From assembly GCF_014197915.1 (NCBI RefSeq), contig NZ_JACIGK010000008.1:62001-126000 (forward strand): DNA of 64,000 nt. The letters run 5' to 3'. Position numbers and translations under genes: made by a program. The notes beneath the pieces are model-generated. The model worked only from the letters and a program-made list of their open reading frames with translations. It was not told the DNA's origin and searched no databases. This document shows, piece after piece, positions 9,464 through 19,658 of the stretch (position 1 is the stretch's first letter; each line of letters opens with the position of its first letter). The stretch comes from Roseospira visakhapatnamensis. Lineage in GTDB: Bacteria > Pseudomonadota > Alphaproteobacteria > Rhodospirillales > Rhodospirillaceae.

Positions 9464-9890
9464 GACGAGTCCTTCCCGATGGTCATAGTGCTGATGGGCG
9501 TCGCTGTCTGGGTCGCTAGTGTGCCCCGACGGAAGGCCCTGGGGTCCGTGGGCCCGAGCCATGGCCATGGTACTCAAAACTGAACCGGGGACCAGGGGTG
9601 TTTCCGAGACAATACACGGAACTGGTTTGATGTCGGCCTGCGAAAGGAATGTCTCGCGAATGCGAAGGTCGCGGAGGCGCCGTCACCCGAGCGCGCGCGT
9701 CCCATCATAGGCATCTTACGGCGATGCACAATCCTTCTGAGTCCGCAACGGTGGCAATGAGGCGGACGCGCCGCACGGCTCCGAAGGTCGAGACTCGGCC
9801 CCGCGAGTCCCCCGGAGTCGACCGGGCCGGGGAGTCGGGGGCGCGCGGGGCCGGTCCCGGCGCGCCCCGCGCGACCGTGTTTGCCGCGCC
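9464..9890. other. Intergenic region with GC hairpin downstream of first chemoreceptor gene
   Basis: No credible gene. Just downstream of the chemoreceptor stop (minus strand) a perfect 9-bp stem GGGGCGCGC / GCGCGCCCC lies at 9838-9868. It has no following T-run, so it may stabilise or end the transcript but is not a textbook intrinsic terminator. The rest would contain the promoter of the GltD-like gene; I see no clear consensus. Confidence 0.35.
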
Positions 9891-11894
9891 TCAGGCGGCG
9901 CGGACATCGGCGAGAAACCGCTGCACCATGGAGCGCAGCGCGACGGACTGCTCGCCCAGGCTGTTGCTGGCCTGAAGCACGCTGTCGGCGGCCGCGCCGG
10001 TCTCGCGGGCGGCGTCGGTGACGCCGACGATGGTCTGCGAAACCTCGTTGGTGCCGACGCTGGCCTGCTGCACGTTGCGGGCGATCTCCTGGGTCGCCGC
10101 GTTCTGCTGCTCCACCGCCGAGGCGATGGTCGAGGTCACCTCGTTGATGCTGCCGATGATGGTGGCGATGGACTCGATGGCCGACACGGCGGTCTGGGTC
10201 TCGGTCTGCACGGCGCCGATCTGCTGGCCGATCTCCTCGGTGGCCTTGGCGGTCTGGCTGGCCAGCGACTTGACCTCGTTGGCCACCACGGCGAAGCCCT
10301 TGCCGGCGTCGCCGGCGCGCGCCGCCTCGATGGTGGCGTTCAGCGCCAGCAGGTTGGTCTGATCGGCGATGTCGGTGATCAGGCTGACCACCTCGCCGAT
10401 CTTCTGTGCGGCATCGGCTAGGCCGGAGACCACCTCGTTGGTGCGCGCGGCCTCGTCGGCCGCCGTGCGGGCGATGTCGTTGGACTGTTGCACCTGGCGG
10501 CCGATCTCGCCGATGGACGCCGACAGTTCCTCGGCCGCCGAGGCCACCGTCTGCACGTTGGACGACGCCTGTTCGGACGCCGCCGCGACGGTGGTGGCCT
10601 GGCTGTTGGCCTCCTCGGCGATGGATGCCATGCTCTCGGCGGTGGACTGCAACTCGGTGGCGGCGGCGGTCACCGTTTCCAGGACGCCGCTGACCCCGGC
10701 GTCAAAATCACGGTTCAGCGCCTCGATGTGCCGCGCCCGCTCGTCGCGCTTGCGGGTTTCCTCGGCCTGCTGTGACGCCAGTTCATCGGCGCGCGCCATG
10801 CTGTCCTTGAAGACGTTCACCGCCTGGGCCATGTCGCCGATTTCGTCCTTGTGGTCCCGCGCCGGGATCTCGGCGGCGTAGTCCTTCTTGGCCAGGCGCC
10901 CCATGGCCGCCGTCATGGCCTGCACCGGCCGGGTGATGCTGTTTCCGATGACCCAGGCCGAGGTGATGCCCAGGATGATGGCGGCCAGGGCGATGACGAT
11001 GGTGATGATGATCGTGCGGCCGATGGAGGCCTCCGACGCCGCGCCGAGGGTGTCCTGATCCTCCTCGATGTCACGGTTGAACGTCCCGATGTCCTGGGCG
11101 ACCTTGGCGCCGATGCTGTCCAGAACGGTGGATATGATATCGTTGCGATCATTGATGGACTCGACCATGGACGTAAAGTTGGAAAAGTAGAGTTCCGCGG
11201 CGTCGACCGCTTCCTGGCCCAGGTCACGAAGGGCGGGATCGGTCAGGTCGGCCATCATGGTATTCGCCTTGTCCCGAAAGACGTCAAATTCCGCGATCGT
11301 CGCGTCGGCCGATGATTTTTCATTGTCCGTAAAGAACTTGAAGGCGCGAAGCCTGATGATGAGGATGGCCCTAAGGAGAATGCCGGAGTTGTAGACGGAC
11401 GTTGACTCTTCGTTTTTATTGGCAGTTTGCATGATTTCCGTCAGAGCACTTTCAACAGCCGGTCCCAGGTGCACAAGCTCCTGATAGAATGCATCGGTCT
11501 TGGTGTCACGATCAACGACACGCTCGAACGCCTCTTCATACGAGACCATGCTCTGGTCGACATGCTCCAGCAGGCGAACGGCATCCTGGTCCTTGGTCAT
11601 GGCCTCGGCGGCGTCGATGGCGTCCTGGGTGGCGTTGGTGTATCGGCCCACCTGTTCGATGCTGGCCTGGTCGCTGTTGATAATGAAGTCCTTCACGCCC
11701 ATGCGGGCCATCAGCATGTTGGCCTGCACCAGGCTGGCGGCGTTGCTGGACCGTGCCAAGGTTCTGTACTCATTGAATGTATCGCGTATACTCAAGAATT
11801 GAAAAATGGATAGGATGCCGAGAATAATCAGCAGGACCAGGACAATGCCGAAACCCCCGTAAAGCTTCGACCCGATGCGCAGAGACTTGAGCAT
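9891..11894 (-). CDS. Methyl-accepting chemotaxis protein (copy 1)
   Basis: Transmembrane chemoreceptor of 667 residues. TM1 lies at about residues 11-35, a periplasmic helical sensor of roughly 250 residues (4HB type) follows, TM2 is at about 286-310 ([21 protein letters not shown]), then a HAMP domain ([26 protein letters not shown]) and a long coiled-coil signalling domain. The kinase-binding tip is [47 protein letters not shown]-like and fully conserved. No C-terminal NWETF-type CheR tether is present. GGGGA lies about six bases before the ATG. No che genes are nearby. It is a tandem paralogue of the gene at 12766-14769: signalling halves nearly identical, sensors clearly different. The ligand cannot be read from sequence. 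Confidence 0.93.
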   Translation of the reverse strand: MLKSLRIGSKLYGGFGIVLVLLIILGILSIFQFLSIRDTFNEYRTLARSSNAASLVQANMLMARMGVKDFIINSDQASIEQVGRYTNATQDAIDAAEAMTKDQDAVRLLEHVDQSMVSYEEAFERVVDRDTKTDAFYQELVHLGPAVESALTEIMQTANKNEESTSVYNSGILLRAILIIRLRAFKFFTDNEKSSADATIAEFDVFRDKANTMMADLTDPALRDLGQEAVDAAELYFSNFTSMVESINDRNDIISTVLDSIGAKVAQDIGTFNRDIEEDQDTLGAASEASIGRTIIITIVIALAAIILGITSAWVIGNSITRPVQAMTAAMGRLAKKDYAAEIPARDHKDEIGDMAQAVNVFKDSMARADELASQQAEETRKRDERARHIEALNRDFDAGVSGVLETVTAAATELQSTAESMASIAEEANSQATTVAAASEQASSNVQTVASAAEELSASIGEIGRQVQQSNDIARTAADEAARTNEVVSGLADAAQKIGEVVSLITDIADQTNLLALNATIEAARAGDAGKGFAVVANEVKSLASQTAKATEEIGQQIGAVQTETQTAVSAIESIATIIGSINEVTSTIASAVEQQNAATQEIARNVQQASVGTNEVSQTIVGVTDAARETGAAADSVLQASNSLGEQSVALRSMVQRFLADVRAA

Positions 11895-12765
11895 GGCGTA
11901 TCCCCAAGAACGTGATGATTAGGACGGTTAGGTTTGGGTCGGTCCCGAGGTCCATCCTCCGACGTCTCATCGCAGACGGACGATCGCCTCATGGCACGGA
12001 CCATCCGGTCCGGCTGAGTTCGGCTCGGGTCCGCGCGGCACCGGCCTCAGGACGTCATCGGACCCGGGAGAGTCCCGGTTGACGCCTTTTCTCACCCATC
12101 TGTGACCAATTATAAACCATACAGAATGGATCGACGAAGAAACAACGTAAATTTTCTAGAATCGAGCCAGCTCAGGGTTATACAAGCACACGTCATCACC
12201 GTTCATGATGGCAGAGTCTTTACATATACCACCATTTTCTTGTAAAATTTAGAGTGGAACATGACTCGGGGAACAGTGCCGTCTTGGTTTTTGACAGGAC
12301 TTCGTCTCACGCTGACCGTCGTGACACATGCGGAGCGTCTGTCATAAACCGTCGCGGTCATCACGACGGTTTCCGGATTTGGCCTGTTTGGGGCGTCGAG
12401 GGCGATGGTCGTTTCTCCTACAGCGAGATGACCGGGGCATTGATGCCAACGTTACGCGATATGGCATGACCGCCAGGATCACCGCAACCGTGGATGGTGT
12501 CGATGGCGCCGTCCCGAAGGCGAGGGACGCGTGCCCGTGATGGTGGCGGGCCAAGGCACACCGCCACGGTTCGCCCGGTTCTATGTTCGTCGGTGTCATC
12601 CGGCGGGGGGCGGGGGACGTCGGAGGCGGGCGCGCGACAAAACCGCGTCCGACGCCACGGCCTCCCCCGCGACGTCGGACGTTCCATGAATCATTTCAAA
12701 ACAATATAGTGTCGTCGTTTTTTTACGTCATATCTTACCTTCGGGTCGGGGCGCCAAGCCGCGCC
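11895..12765. other. AT-richer intergenic region between the two chemoreceptor genes
   Basis: About 870 bases with no gene I can support. The segment 12100-12260 is much richer in A and T than the rest of the window and is a likely promoter or nucleoid-protein binding zone for the downstream (minus-strand) receptor. Open frames on both strands here have no recognisable motifs, no good ribosome binding site and arginine/histidine-rich shadow-like composition. Confidence 0.4.
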
Positions 12766-14769
12766 TCAGGCGGCGCGGACATCGGCGAGAAACCGCTGCA
12801 CCATGGACTGGAGGGCGGCGGACTGCTCGCCCAGGCTGTTGCTGGCGTGAAGCACGCTGTCGGCGGCCGTATCGGCCTCGCGGGCGGCGTCGGTGACGCC
12901 GACGATGGTCTGCGAAACCTCGTTGGTGCCGACGCTGGCCTGCTGCACGTTGCGGGCGATCTCCTGGGTCGCGGCGCTCTGCTGCTCCACCGCCGAGGCG
13001 ATGGTCGAGGTCACCTCGTTGATACTGCCGATGATGGTGGCGATGGACTCGATGGCCGACACGGCGGTCTGGGTCTCGGTCTGCACGGCGCCGATCTGCT
13101 GGCCGATCTCCTCGGTGGCCTTGGCGGTCTGCGTGGCCAGCGACTTGACCTCGTTGGCCACCACGGCGAAGCCCTTGCCGGCGTCGCCGGCGCGCGCCGC
13201 CTCGATGGTGGCGTTCAGCGCCAGCAGGTTGGTCTGATCGGCGATGTCGGTGATCAGGCTGACCACCTCGCCGATCTTCTGGGCGGCGTCGGCCAGGCCG
13301 GAGACCACCTCGTTGGTGCGCGCGGCCTCGTCGGCCGCCGTGCGGGCGATGTCGTTGGACTGCTGCACCTGGCGGCCGATCTCGCCGATGGACGCCGACA
13401 GTTCCTCGGCCGCCGAGGCCACCGTCTGCACGTTGACCGAGGCCGCCTCGGCGGCGGTGGCGACGGTGGTGGCCTGACTGTTGGTCCTGTCGGCGATCGC
13501 CGTCATGCTCTCGGCGGTGGACTGCAACTGCCGGGTCGCCCCCATGACCGACTCCAGAATGCCGCTCACGCCCCGGTCGAAGGTGCCGTTGAGGTCCTCG
13601 ATGCGCCGGGCCCGCTCATCGCGCTTCTGGGTTTCCTCGGTCTGCTGGGCGGCCAGATCGTCGGCGCGCGCCATGCTGTCCTTGAACACCTGCACCGCCT
13701 TGGCCATGTCGCCGATTTCGTCCTCGTGGTCCCGGGCCGGGATCTCGGCGGTGTAATCCTTTTTGGCCAGGCGCCCCATGGCCGTCGTCATGGCGTGCAC
13801 CGGCCGGGTGATGCCGGAGGCGATCATCCAGGCGGCGGCGCTTCCCAGGATCAGGGCCACGACGGCCAAGGCGATGGTGACGGTGATGGTCCTGGCGATG
13901 CTGGCCTCGGCCAGCGGTCCCAACTCGTCCTGACGGGCCTTGACCTCAAGCTTGAAGTCCTCGATTTGCTGGGCGAAGGCGGGGCCAATGACGTCCAGGG
14001 TCTGCGTGATGACGGTGTTGCGGTCGCCGATGACCGTGATGACCTCCTCGAACGCCGTGCGATAGCGCGTCTGGTTGGCCAGCGCGTCATTCGCCAACTG
14101 GCGGCGGGTGGTGTTCTCCAGCGCGGCAAGCAGGGTCTCCATGTCGGCCTGGAAGGTGTCCAGTTCCTGTGTGGCGCGGTCGGAGAATGCCTGATCGTTA
14201 TCCACCAGGAACTTCTGCGCGTAGAGCCGTGCGAGCAGCAGATCGCGAAGCACCAGTCCGGCGAGGTAGGCGGCCTCGGCATCGTTGTCTCGGAAGGCGC
14301 TGCGCATGATCTCCGTCAGCGCCTGTTCAATGGCCGGTCCGGCATCCATGAACACCTGGTTCAGCTCATTTCGCCGGCTCTGCAACGCGGTGACCCGCGC
14401 GAACGCATCGGTGTAGTTGTCGATCTCGTTGCTCATCGTATCGAGCAGGGCCAGGGCCTCCCGGTCCGTTATCAGCGCCCGCGTGGCGCCGATGAACGTC
14501 CGGGCCTTGTCGGCCCGCTCCGCCACCATGTCGATGGAGGCCTGATCATCCCGAATGATGAAGTCTTTCACGCTCATGCGGGTCTGCAACATATTGGCTT
14601 GCACGCGGGCGATCTCGTTGCCCGAGCGGGCCAGCAGCCGGTATTCCGAGAACATGCCCCCAATACTCGACAGCGCGAAAACGGCCACCGTGCCCAGGAC
14701 GAGCATCAGCACCAGGACGATGGCAAAGCCGCCGTAGAGCTTGCGGCCGATGCGGATGGTTTTCAGCAT
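12766..14769 (-). CDS. Methyl-accepting chemotaxis protein (copy 2)
   Basis: Second 667-residue chemoreceptor with the same layout: TM1 at about 11-35, periplasmic helical sensor, TM2 near 286-310, HAMP ([26 protein letters not shown]) and signalling coiled coil. From [12 protein letters not shown] to the C terminus it is almost residue-for-residue the same as the neighbouring receptor, also at the DNA level, while the periplasmic part differs strongly. It senses a different signal but would feed the same kinase array. The first residues [15 protein letters not shown] parallel [15 protein letters not shown] of copy 1. The Shine-Dalgarno sequence is weak (GCGGGG about eight bases upstream). 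A possible promoter lies at 14970-14999 on the minus strand. Confidence 0.93.
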   Translation of the reverse strand: MLKTIRIGRKLYGGFAIVLVLMLVLGTVAVFALSSIGGMFSEYRLLARSGNEIARVQANMLQTRMSVKDFIIRDDQASIDMVAERADKARTFIGATRALITDREALALLDTMSNEIDNYTDAFARVTALQSRRNELNQVFMDAGPAIEQALTEIMRSAFRDNDAEAAYLAGLVLRDLLLARLYAQKFLVDNDQAFSDRATQELDTFQADMETLLAALENTTRRQLANDALANQTRYRTAFEEVITVIGDRNTVITQTLDVIGPAFAQQIEDFKLEVKARQDELGPLAEASIARTITVTIALAVVALILGSAAAWMIASGITRPVHAMTTAMGRLAKKDYTAEIPARDHEDEIGDMAKAVQVFKDSMARADDLAAQQTEETQKRDERARRIEDLNGTFDRGVSGILESVMGATRQLQSTAESMTAIADRTNSQATTVATAAEAASVNVQTVASAAEELSASIGEIGRQVQQSNDIARTAADEAARTNEVVSGLADAAQKIGEVVSLITDIADQTNLLALNATIEAARAGDAGKGFAVVANEVKSLATQTAKATEEIGQQIGAVQTETQTAVSAIESIATIIGSINEVTSTIASAVEQQSAATQEIARNVQQASVGTNEVSQTIVGVTDAAREADTAADSVLHASNSLGEQSAALQSMVQRFLADVRAA

Positions 14770-15321
14770 GACGAACCCCGCGTTGACGTGAACAGGAAGG
14801 ACCGACCGTGGAGCGCGGCGACGGATCGGTTGGACACTCCAGGGTCGGGTGCTGTGTCCGGTGTGCTTTCGCGCGTAGGGCGCACCTTACTTGCCGGAAG
14901 CAAACGCTATGGTTTTTGCTTTAAAACAGATGTCTCAAGTGTGATGGTGTCCGATGTCCATTCACGCCCAGTATATTCTAGGAATTCGTCAAAAAACAAT
15001 TAAACCAGAGCTGCGACTTTGTTTTCAGGGATGCGTGAAAAACAAGGTGGGTGTCTTCGGACAAACGGGCTCTCTATCATAGATAGAAAAACTGACCAGG
15101 CAGGCATGGAGCCTCGGGCCGAGGGCGCGAGGCTCGCGCGGTGCGGCCGGTGCGGGATACGCGGGCAATCGGTTGAAGGCGGGGCGGGTTTGTGTACCAT
15201 GCCGGCGTCGGGTGGCTTGCGCCATCCCTGCGGTCGGTCGCACCCGTGACGATCGCGACGGGCATCGGCATCGGCATCGGTCCAGGGGGACCGGGATCCA
15301 AGCGACTGTTGGGGACTGACC
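14770..15321. other. Intergenic region between chemoreceptor and dctP
   Basis: About 550 bases between divergent genes, with no supported coding sequence. The part 14920-15100 is AT-richer and contains a small inverted repeat CTATC-ata-GATAG near 15072. It must hold the promoters of the receptor (minus strand) and the TRAP operon (plus strand); only the minus-strand candidate at 14970-14999 looks reasonable. Confidence 0.35.
14970..14999 (-). promoter_or_regulatory. Possible promoter of chemoreceptor copy 2
   Basis: Read on the minus strand, TTGTTT (14999-14994) and TATACT (14975-14970) are separated by 18 bases in an AT-rich patch, giving a start about 195 bases before the receptor ATG. The match is reasonable for a vegetative promoter, but flagellar/chemotaxis genes often use sigma-28, so this is only a candidate. 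Confidence 0.33.
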
Positions 15322-16386
15322 ATGACCAGCACTAGAATCAGAACCCGCGTCATCGCCGCCATCGCCCTCGGCGCGGTTGTCCTGACGGGGACCGGGATGG
15401 CCCGGGCGCAGGAGGTGACGTTGACCGTTCACCACTTCCTCAGCGCCAAGGCGGTCAATCATGCCCGCTTCATCGTGCCCTGGGCGCGGCGTATCGAGGC
15501 GGCTTCCGGCGGTCGCATCGCCTTCGAGATCTATCCCTCCATGACCCTGGGGGGCGCGCCGCCGGAGCTGTATCAGCAGGCGCGCGACGGCGTCGCCGAT
15601 ATCGTCTGGACGGTGTTGGGGTATACCCCTGGCGTGTTTCCGCGCGCCGAGGTCTTCAACCTGCCCAGCGTGCACGGCGGCAGCGCGGTGGTGACCAACC
15701 TGGCCATCCAGGACCTGATGACCGACCAGTTGGCCGAGGACTTCCAGGACATCCATCCCCTGCTGGTGCACGTGCATTCGGGACAGGCCCTGCACACGGT
15801 GGACACCGAGGTGCGCACCATCGACGACATGCGCGGCCTGAAGCTGCGGGTGCCGTCCCGCTCCGGCACCTGGATGATCGAGGCCATGGGCGCCGACCCC
15901 GTGGCCATGCCGGCGTCCGATCTGCCGCAGGCGCTGTCCCGGGGGGTGCTGGACGGGGCCTTCATTCCGTTCGAGGTGGCCTTGCCGCTGAAGGTGGTGG
16001 ACATCGCCGCCGCGCACACCGAACTGGCCGATGGGCGCCGCTTCGGCACCACCACCTTCCTTCTGGCCATGAACAAGGATCGCTACGAGAGCTTGCCCGA
16101 CGATCTGAGGGCCATCATCGACGCCGAGTCCGGGGAGGCCCTGGCACGGTCGGCCGGCGAGGCCTGGGATACCTTCGAGCCCGAGGTGATGGCGTTCGCC
16201 ACCGCGCGGGGCAATGCCATGATCCAGGTATCGGCGGAGGACACCCAGGCGTTCCTGGAGACCTTCCAGGTGGTCGAGGACCGCTGGGTGGAGGATGCCA
16301 CGGCGCACGGACTGCCGGCGGCCGCGTTGCTGGCCGCCGCCAAGGCCGCCGTGGCCCGCCACCAGCAGGCCGAGCCCGACCGCTAG
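15322..16386 (+). CDS. TRAP transporter substrate-binding protein (DctP family)
   Basis: Periplasmic solute receptor of 354 residues, first gene of a dctPQM-type TRAP transporter. A Sec signal peptide with hydrophobic core AIALGAVVLTG ends at ARAQ. The DctP family core follows: LTVHHFLS, SGGRIAFEIYPSMTLGGAPPELYQQARDGVADIVWT, LKLRVPSRSGTWMIEAMGADPVAMPASDLPQALSRGVLDG. The arginine in LRVPSRS is at the position that usually binds a substrate carboxylate, so an organic acid is expected. GGGGA lies about six bases upstream of the ATG. The TAG stop lies inside the left end of a palindromic repeat (16381-16516), so the last residues may have been altered by that element. The substrate is unknown; the downstream lactonase-like hydrolase hints at aromatic or lactone-derived acids. 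Confidence 0.92.
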   Translation: MTSTRIRTRVIAAIALGAVVLTGTGMARAQEVTLTVHHFLSAKAVNHARFIVPWARRIEAASGGRIAFEIYPSMTLGGAPPELYQQARDGVADIVWTVLGYTPGVFPRAEVFNLPSVHGGSAVVTNLAIQDLMTDQLAEDFQDIHPLLVHVHSGQALHTVDTEVRTIDDMRGLKLRVPSRSGTWMIEAMGADPVAMPASDLPQALSRGVLDGAFIPFEVALPLKVVDIAAAHTELADGRRFGTTTFLLAMNKDRYESLPDDLRAIIDAESGEALARSAGEAWDTFEPEVMAFATARGNAMIQVSAEDTQAFLETFQVVEDRWVEDATAHGLPAAALLAAAKAAVARHQQAEPDR

Positions 16387-16516
16387 TGCACTGATCCAGA
16401 CAAAAGATGCAGTCCGCATTCTTTTTTTCTGGATCGAAAGTGCACTAGAAACAATGTTTTGTGCAGCGACGTTTGCATTCAAGGGGGAATCCCTTGAATG
16501 CGTCGCTGCACTAGCG
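16381..16516. repeat. Palindrome-rich repeat element, copy A
   Basis: A 136-bp element bounded by perfect 10-bp inverted ends, CGCTAGTGCA (16381-16390) and TGCACTAGCG (16507-16516). Inside are two hairpins. The first pairs AGTGCACT (16385-16392) with AGTGCACT (16439-16446) and GATCCAGA (16393-16400) with TCTGGATC (16428-16435). The second pairs GTGCAGCGAC with GTCGCTGCAC and an inner 11-bp arm GCATTCAAGGG with CCCTTGAATGC. It is AT-richer than the neighbouring genes. A diverged copy in reverse orientation lies at 30071-30213. It carries no gene, so it looks like a small non-autonomous mobile or REP-like repeat; it also separates dctP from dctQ and could fold in the mRNA to tune their ratio. 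Confidence 0.75.
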
Positions 16517-16585
16517 CCGCGCCCCCGGCACGTCATCACTGCCGGCGACCCTGGACGACTCGCTTTCTCGGGACATGAGGACCCC

Positions 16586-17191
16586 ATGCATCGGCCACCC
16601 GCCGGGACGATATCGGACGTCCCTGGACCCATGGGACCCGGAGGAGGGCGCCGCGTCATCCTGCGCGATCGCGTGGTGGTGCCGCTGGCCGGCGCCCTGG
16701 CGCTGTACGGCGGACTGATGCTGCTGATCATCGTCGCCATGACCATGATCAACACGGCCGGGTTCGGTCTCGATGCCCTGGCGCGGCACTGGGGGGGGGC
16801 GGTCTCCGGGTTGTCCGGCTATGAGGAGATCGTCGCCCTGCTGGTGGGCGGCGCGGCACTGTCGTTCCTGCCCTGGTGCCAGGTGCGGGGTGGGCATGTG
16901 GTGGTCGACCTGTTCACACAGCGCCTGCCGCGCCGGGTGACCGCCGCGATCGACCGGGTGGGGCAGGGACTGACGGCACTGCTGGCGCTGGGCCTCGGGA
17001 CGCGGATGATCGAGGGCATGCTGGAAGCCCGCGCCGACGGCGTGGTGTCCAGCGTCCACTCCTGGCCCGAATGGCCCTTCTGGGTGCCGGGGATCGTCGC
17101 CACCCTGGCATGGAGCCTGACCGCCGCCGTGCTGACCGTGACCGGCGTCGATCCGTCGGAGCCCGGATCGACGGAGATGGAGCATGGGTGA
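16586..17191 (+). CDS. TRAP transporter small permease (DctQ family)
   Basis: A 201-residue inner-membrane protein with four predicted membrane segments: ALALYGGLMLLIIVAMTMI, EEIVALLVGGAALSFLPW, a third near LTALLALGLGTRM, and VPGIVATLAWSLTAAVLT. The motif around the second segment, with charged WCQVRGGHVVVDLFTQRLP, is typical of DctQ (QVRxGHVxVD). The ATG at 16586 is in frame and preceded by TGAGGACCCC. The frame continues upstream through the repeat element but that part is not conserved. It lies about 200 bases after dctP and overlaps the start of the large permease gene by eight bases. It forms the permease complex with the following protein. Confidence 0.9.
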   Translation: MHRPPAGTISDVPGPMGPGGGRRVILRDRVVVPLAGALALYGGLMLLIIVAMTMINTAGFGLDALARHWGGAVSGLSGYEEIVALLVGGAALSFLPWCQVRGGHVVVDLFTQRLPRRVTAAIDRVGQGLTALLALGLGTRMIEGMLEARADGVVSSVHSWPEWPFWVPGIVATLAWSLTAAVLTVTGVDPSEPGSTEMEHG

Positions 17192-18575
17192 GCGTGAGCT
17201 GGTCGGGTTGGCCGGTTTTGGCGTCCTGGTGCTGTTGATCGCCCTGAGGTTGCCGGTGGGCGTGGCCATGGTGCTGGTGGGGGTGGGCGGTTCCTGGACC
17301 TTGTCGCTGGTGGCGCCCTATCTGCGCTTCGGCCCCTATCTCAGTCAGTTCAAGACCCTGACCTGGAGTGTTGTCTCCAGTTATGAACTCTCGGTCGTGC
17401 CGCTGTTCATCCTCATGGGCTACCTGGCGGCCCATGCCCACCTGAGCCGCGACCTGTTCCAGGGCGTGAACGCCCTAGTGGGCCGCCTGCGCGGCGGCGT
17501 GGCCATGGCCGCCGTCATCGCCTGCGCGGGGTTCGGCGCCGTGTGCGGCTCGTCCCTGGCCACCGCCAGCACCATGGGCCGCATCGCCCTGCCGGAACTG
17601 CGCCGCCTGGGCTACGCCGACGGGCTGGCCACGGGCGCCCTGGCGGCCGGTGGCACGCTGGGCATTCTCATCCCACCGTCCGTGGCCCTGGTGGTCTATG
17701 CCATCGTCGTCGAGGCGTCGGTGGTGGCCATGTTCCAGGCCGCCATTCTGCCCGGCATGATCGCGGTCGCGATGTTCGTCGGGGTGATCGCGGCGCGGGT
17801 GGTGCTGCGGCCGTCCCTGGCGCCGCCGGCCCCCCCCCTGCCGGCGGCGGAGCGGCGCGCGGCCCTGCGGCGCCTGGTGCCGGTGGTGGTGCTGTTCGGC
17901 GGAATCATCCTGGGGCTGGGGGCCGGGCTGTTCACGCCCACGCCGGCGGCCGGCCTGGGGGTGCTCGGGGTGCTGGCCTACGGCCTGTGGTCGCGGTGGC
18001 GGCATGGTCCGGGCGAGGGCCTGGGGCGGCGGGAGGTCGCCGCCGCCGCGCGGGCCACGGCGGTGACCGCCGGCATGCTGTACCTCATCCTGGTGGGGGC
18101 CGAGGTGCTCAAGGGGTTCTTCGCCCGCAGCGGCTTACCCGTCGCCCTGGCCGAGTGGGTCGGCGCCGTCAGCCTGGATCCCTGGCTAGCGCTGGGGCTG
18201 GTGCTGGTGCTGCTGATCCTGCTGGGGTGCGTCATGGAGTCCCTGTCCATGATCCTGGTGGTGGTGCCGTTCGTGTTCCCCGTGCTGGTGGATCTCAACG
18301 GGGGCGAGTTGGCCAGCGCCACCAGTTCAGCCTTTGGCATGGGCGCCGAGGAGCTTAAGATCTGGTTCGGCGTGCTGGCGCTGATCGTGGTCGAACTGGG
18401 CCTGATCACGCCGCCGGTGGGCCTGAACGTGTTTATCATCCGCGCGGTCTGTCCCGGGGTGTCGATGGGCACCATCTTTCGGGGTGTGAGTCCGTTTTTC
18501 GGGATCGAGGTCGTGCGGGTTCTACTGATCCTGGCGGTGCCGGCGGTGGCGCTGTTGCTGCCGCGCCTGCTGTGA
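17184..18575 (+). CDS. TRAP transporter large permease (DctM family)
   Basis: A 463-residue ion-coupled permease of the DctM family with about 12 hydrophobic segments. Family landmarks are LPVGVAMVLVG near the N terminus, VPLFILMGYLA, the conserved GFGAVCGSSLATASTMGRIALPEL loop, GGTLGILIPPSVALVVYAI and the second-half counterpart EELKIWFGVLALIVVELGLITPPVGLNVFII. It works with the DctQ protein, whose gene overlaps it by eight bases, and with the binding protein at 15322. Uptake is driven by an ion gradient (Na+ in the studied members). At 463 residues it is a little longer than most DctM; an extra cytosolic loop (PSLAPPAPPLPAAERRAAL) accounts for part of this. Confidence 0.93.
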   Translation: MGERELVGLAGFGVLVLLIALRLPVGVAMVLVGVGGSWTLSLVAPYLRFGPYLSQFKTLTWSVVSSYELSVVPLFILMGYLAAHAHLSRDLFQGVNALVGRLRGGVAMAAVIACAGFGAVCGSSLATASTMGRIALPELRRLGYADGLATGALAAGGTLGILIPPSVALVVYAIVVEASVVAMFQAAILPGMIAVAMFVGVIAARVVLRPSLAPPAPPLPAAERRAALRRLVPVVVLFGGIILGLGAGLFTPTPAAGLGVLGVLAYGLWSRWRHGPGEGLGRREVAAAARATAVTAGMLYLILVGAEVLKGFFARSGLPVALAEWVGAVSLDPWLALGLVLVLLILLGCVMESLSMILVVVPFVFPVLVDLNGGELASATSSAFGMGAEELKIWFGVLALIVVELGLITPPVGLNVFIIRAVCPGVSMGTIFRGVSPFFGIEVVRVLLILAVPAVALLLPRLL

Positions 18576-18632
18576 TGGCGCGATCGCGGGATCGGATGGA
18601 GCGCCGGAACGTCTGACAGGGGGGCCTCGCCG

Positions 18633-19436
18633 ATGTCTTTCGCCGTGCTGCCCGGGAGCGGGATGCATTACCGGGTGAGCGGAGCCCCCGGCCTGCCCTG
18701 GCTGGTGTTCGCCAACTCCCTGGCCACCGACATGCGCCTGTGGGAGCCTGTCCTCGGCCGCATGGGGGGGCGCGTGCGGGCACTGACCTACGACATGCGC
18801 GGACACGGCCTGTCCGATACGCCGCCCTGGGATGCCGCCGCCCCCTGGACCATCTCGACCCTCGCCGACGACCTGCTGGCCCTGGTTGACCACCTGCGGA
18901 TCGATCGCTTCGTGCTCTGCGGCCTGTCCGTGGGGGGCCTGGTCGCCCAGGACTTGGCGATCCGGGTTCCCGAGCGGCTGCGCGGCGTGGTGCTGTGCAG
19001 CACCGCCAGCCGCATTGGCTCGCCCGAGGTCTGGGACGCCCGGCTGGAGGCGGTGCGCGCGGGCGGCATGGCGGCGGTGGTCGAGGCCACCATGGAGCGC
19101 TGGTTCTCGCCGACCTTCCGGGCCACCGAGGAGCGGGTGGCCCCCTGGCGCAACATGGTGGCGCGCACGCCGGTCGAGGGCTTCCTGGGCGTCGCCGCGG
19201 CCATCCGCGAGGCCGACTTGACCGAGGCCGTCGGAACCATCGAGGGACCCGCCCTGGTCGTCGGCGGCGGTCTGGACGGCGGCACGCCACCGGACACGGT
19301 GCGGGCGCTGGCCGGTCGGATTCCGGGCTCCCGGCTGGAGATGATCCCCGGGGTGGGGCACCTGCCCTGTGTCGAGGACCCGGACACCATGGCCGTTCTG
19401 CTGGTGGACTTCCTGCGCGAGATCGGCCACGTGTGA
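18633..19436 (+). CDS. Alpha/beta hydrolase, 3-oxoadipate enol-lactonase-like
   Basis: Cytosolic serine hydrolase of 267 residues. The nucleophile elbow is GLSVGG (LCGLSVGGLVAQDLA), the histidine is in GVGHLPCVEDP, and YDMRGHGLSDTP is the conserved strand before it; overall layout (VFANSLATDMRLWEPVL) is that of PcaD 3-oxoadipate enol-lactonases. PcaD opens 3-oxoadipate enol-lactone in the beta-ketoadipate pathway. No other pca gene is nearby, so a related lactone or ester is equally possible. It follows the TRAP operon by 57 bases on the same strand, suggesting that the imported acid or its lactone is handled by this enzyme (inference). The Shine-Dalgarno site is a weak GGGGGG. Confidence 0.8.
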   Translation: MSFAVLPGSGMHYRVSGAPGLPWLVFANSLATDMRLWEPVLGRMGGRVRALTYDMRGHGLSDTPPWDAAAPWTISTLADDLLALVDHLRIDRFVLCGLSVGGLVAQDLAIRVPERLRGVVLCSTASRIGSPEVWDARLEAVRAGGMAAVVEATMERWFSPTFRATEERVAPWRNMVARTPVEGFLGVAAAIREADLTEAVGTIEGPALVVGGGLDGGTPPDTVRALAGRIPGSRLEMIPGVGHLPCVEDPDTMAVLLVDFLREIGHV

Positions 19437-19526
19437 CGCGGGCCGTCCGTGGTGTGCCCTTATTCGTCGGGACCGGGGACGGACGCCACCGCGCGGTTCC
19501 AGACCCCGAGGGGAGCGGTGTAAGTC

Positions 19527-19555
19527 TTGCCTTTACGTCTCTCAACCTATACGTT
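19527..19555 (+). promoter_or_regulatory. Possible promoter of HD-GYP gene
   Basis: TTGCCT (19527-19532) and TACGTT (19550-19555) are separated by 17 bases in a locally AT-richer stretch, placing a transcript start about 95 bases upstream of the HD-GYP gene. The spacing is ideal but both boxes are only partial matches to the vegetative consensus. Confidence 0.4.
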
Positions 19556-19658
19556 ATGACCGGGCTTGCAAATGGATGAGACAGCTCGCCCGTTTGTTTT
19601 TCGATGACAGACCGCACCCCGCCGTGCGCGACGTTCGGGAGAGACACGGGATCGTCCC

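Noticed and set aside
7646-9583. 645-residue plus-strand frame opposite the GltD-like gene
   Set aside because: Its codons mirror the real flavoprotein gene on the other strand; composition is typical of a GC-rich shadow.
12583-15003. 806-residue plus-strand frame opposite the second chemoreceptor
   Set aside because: Complement-strand shadow of the chemoreceptor gene, without any protein motif.
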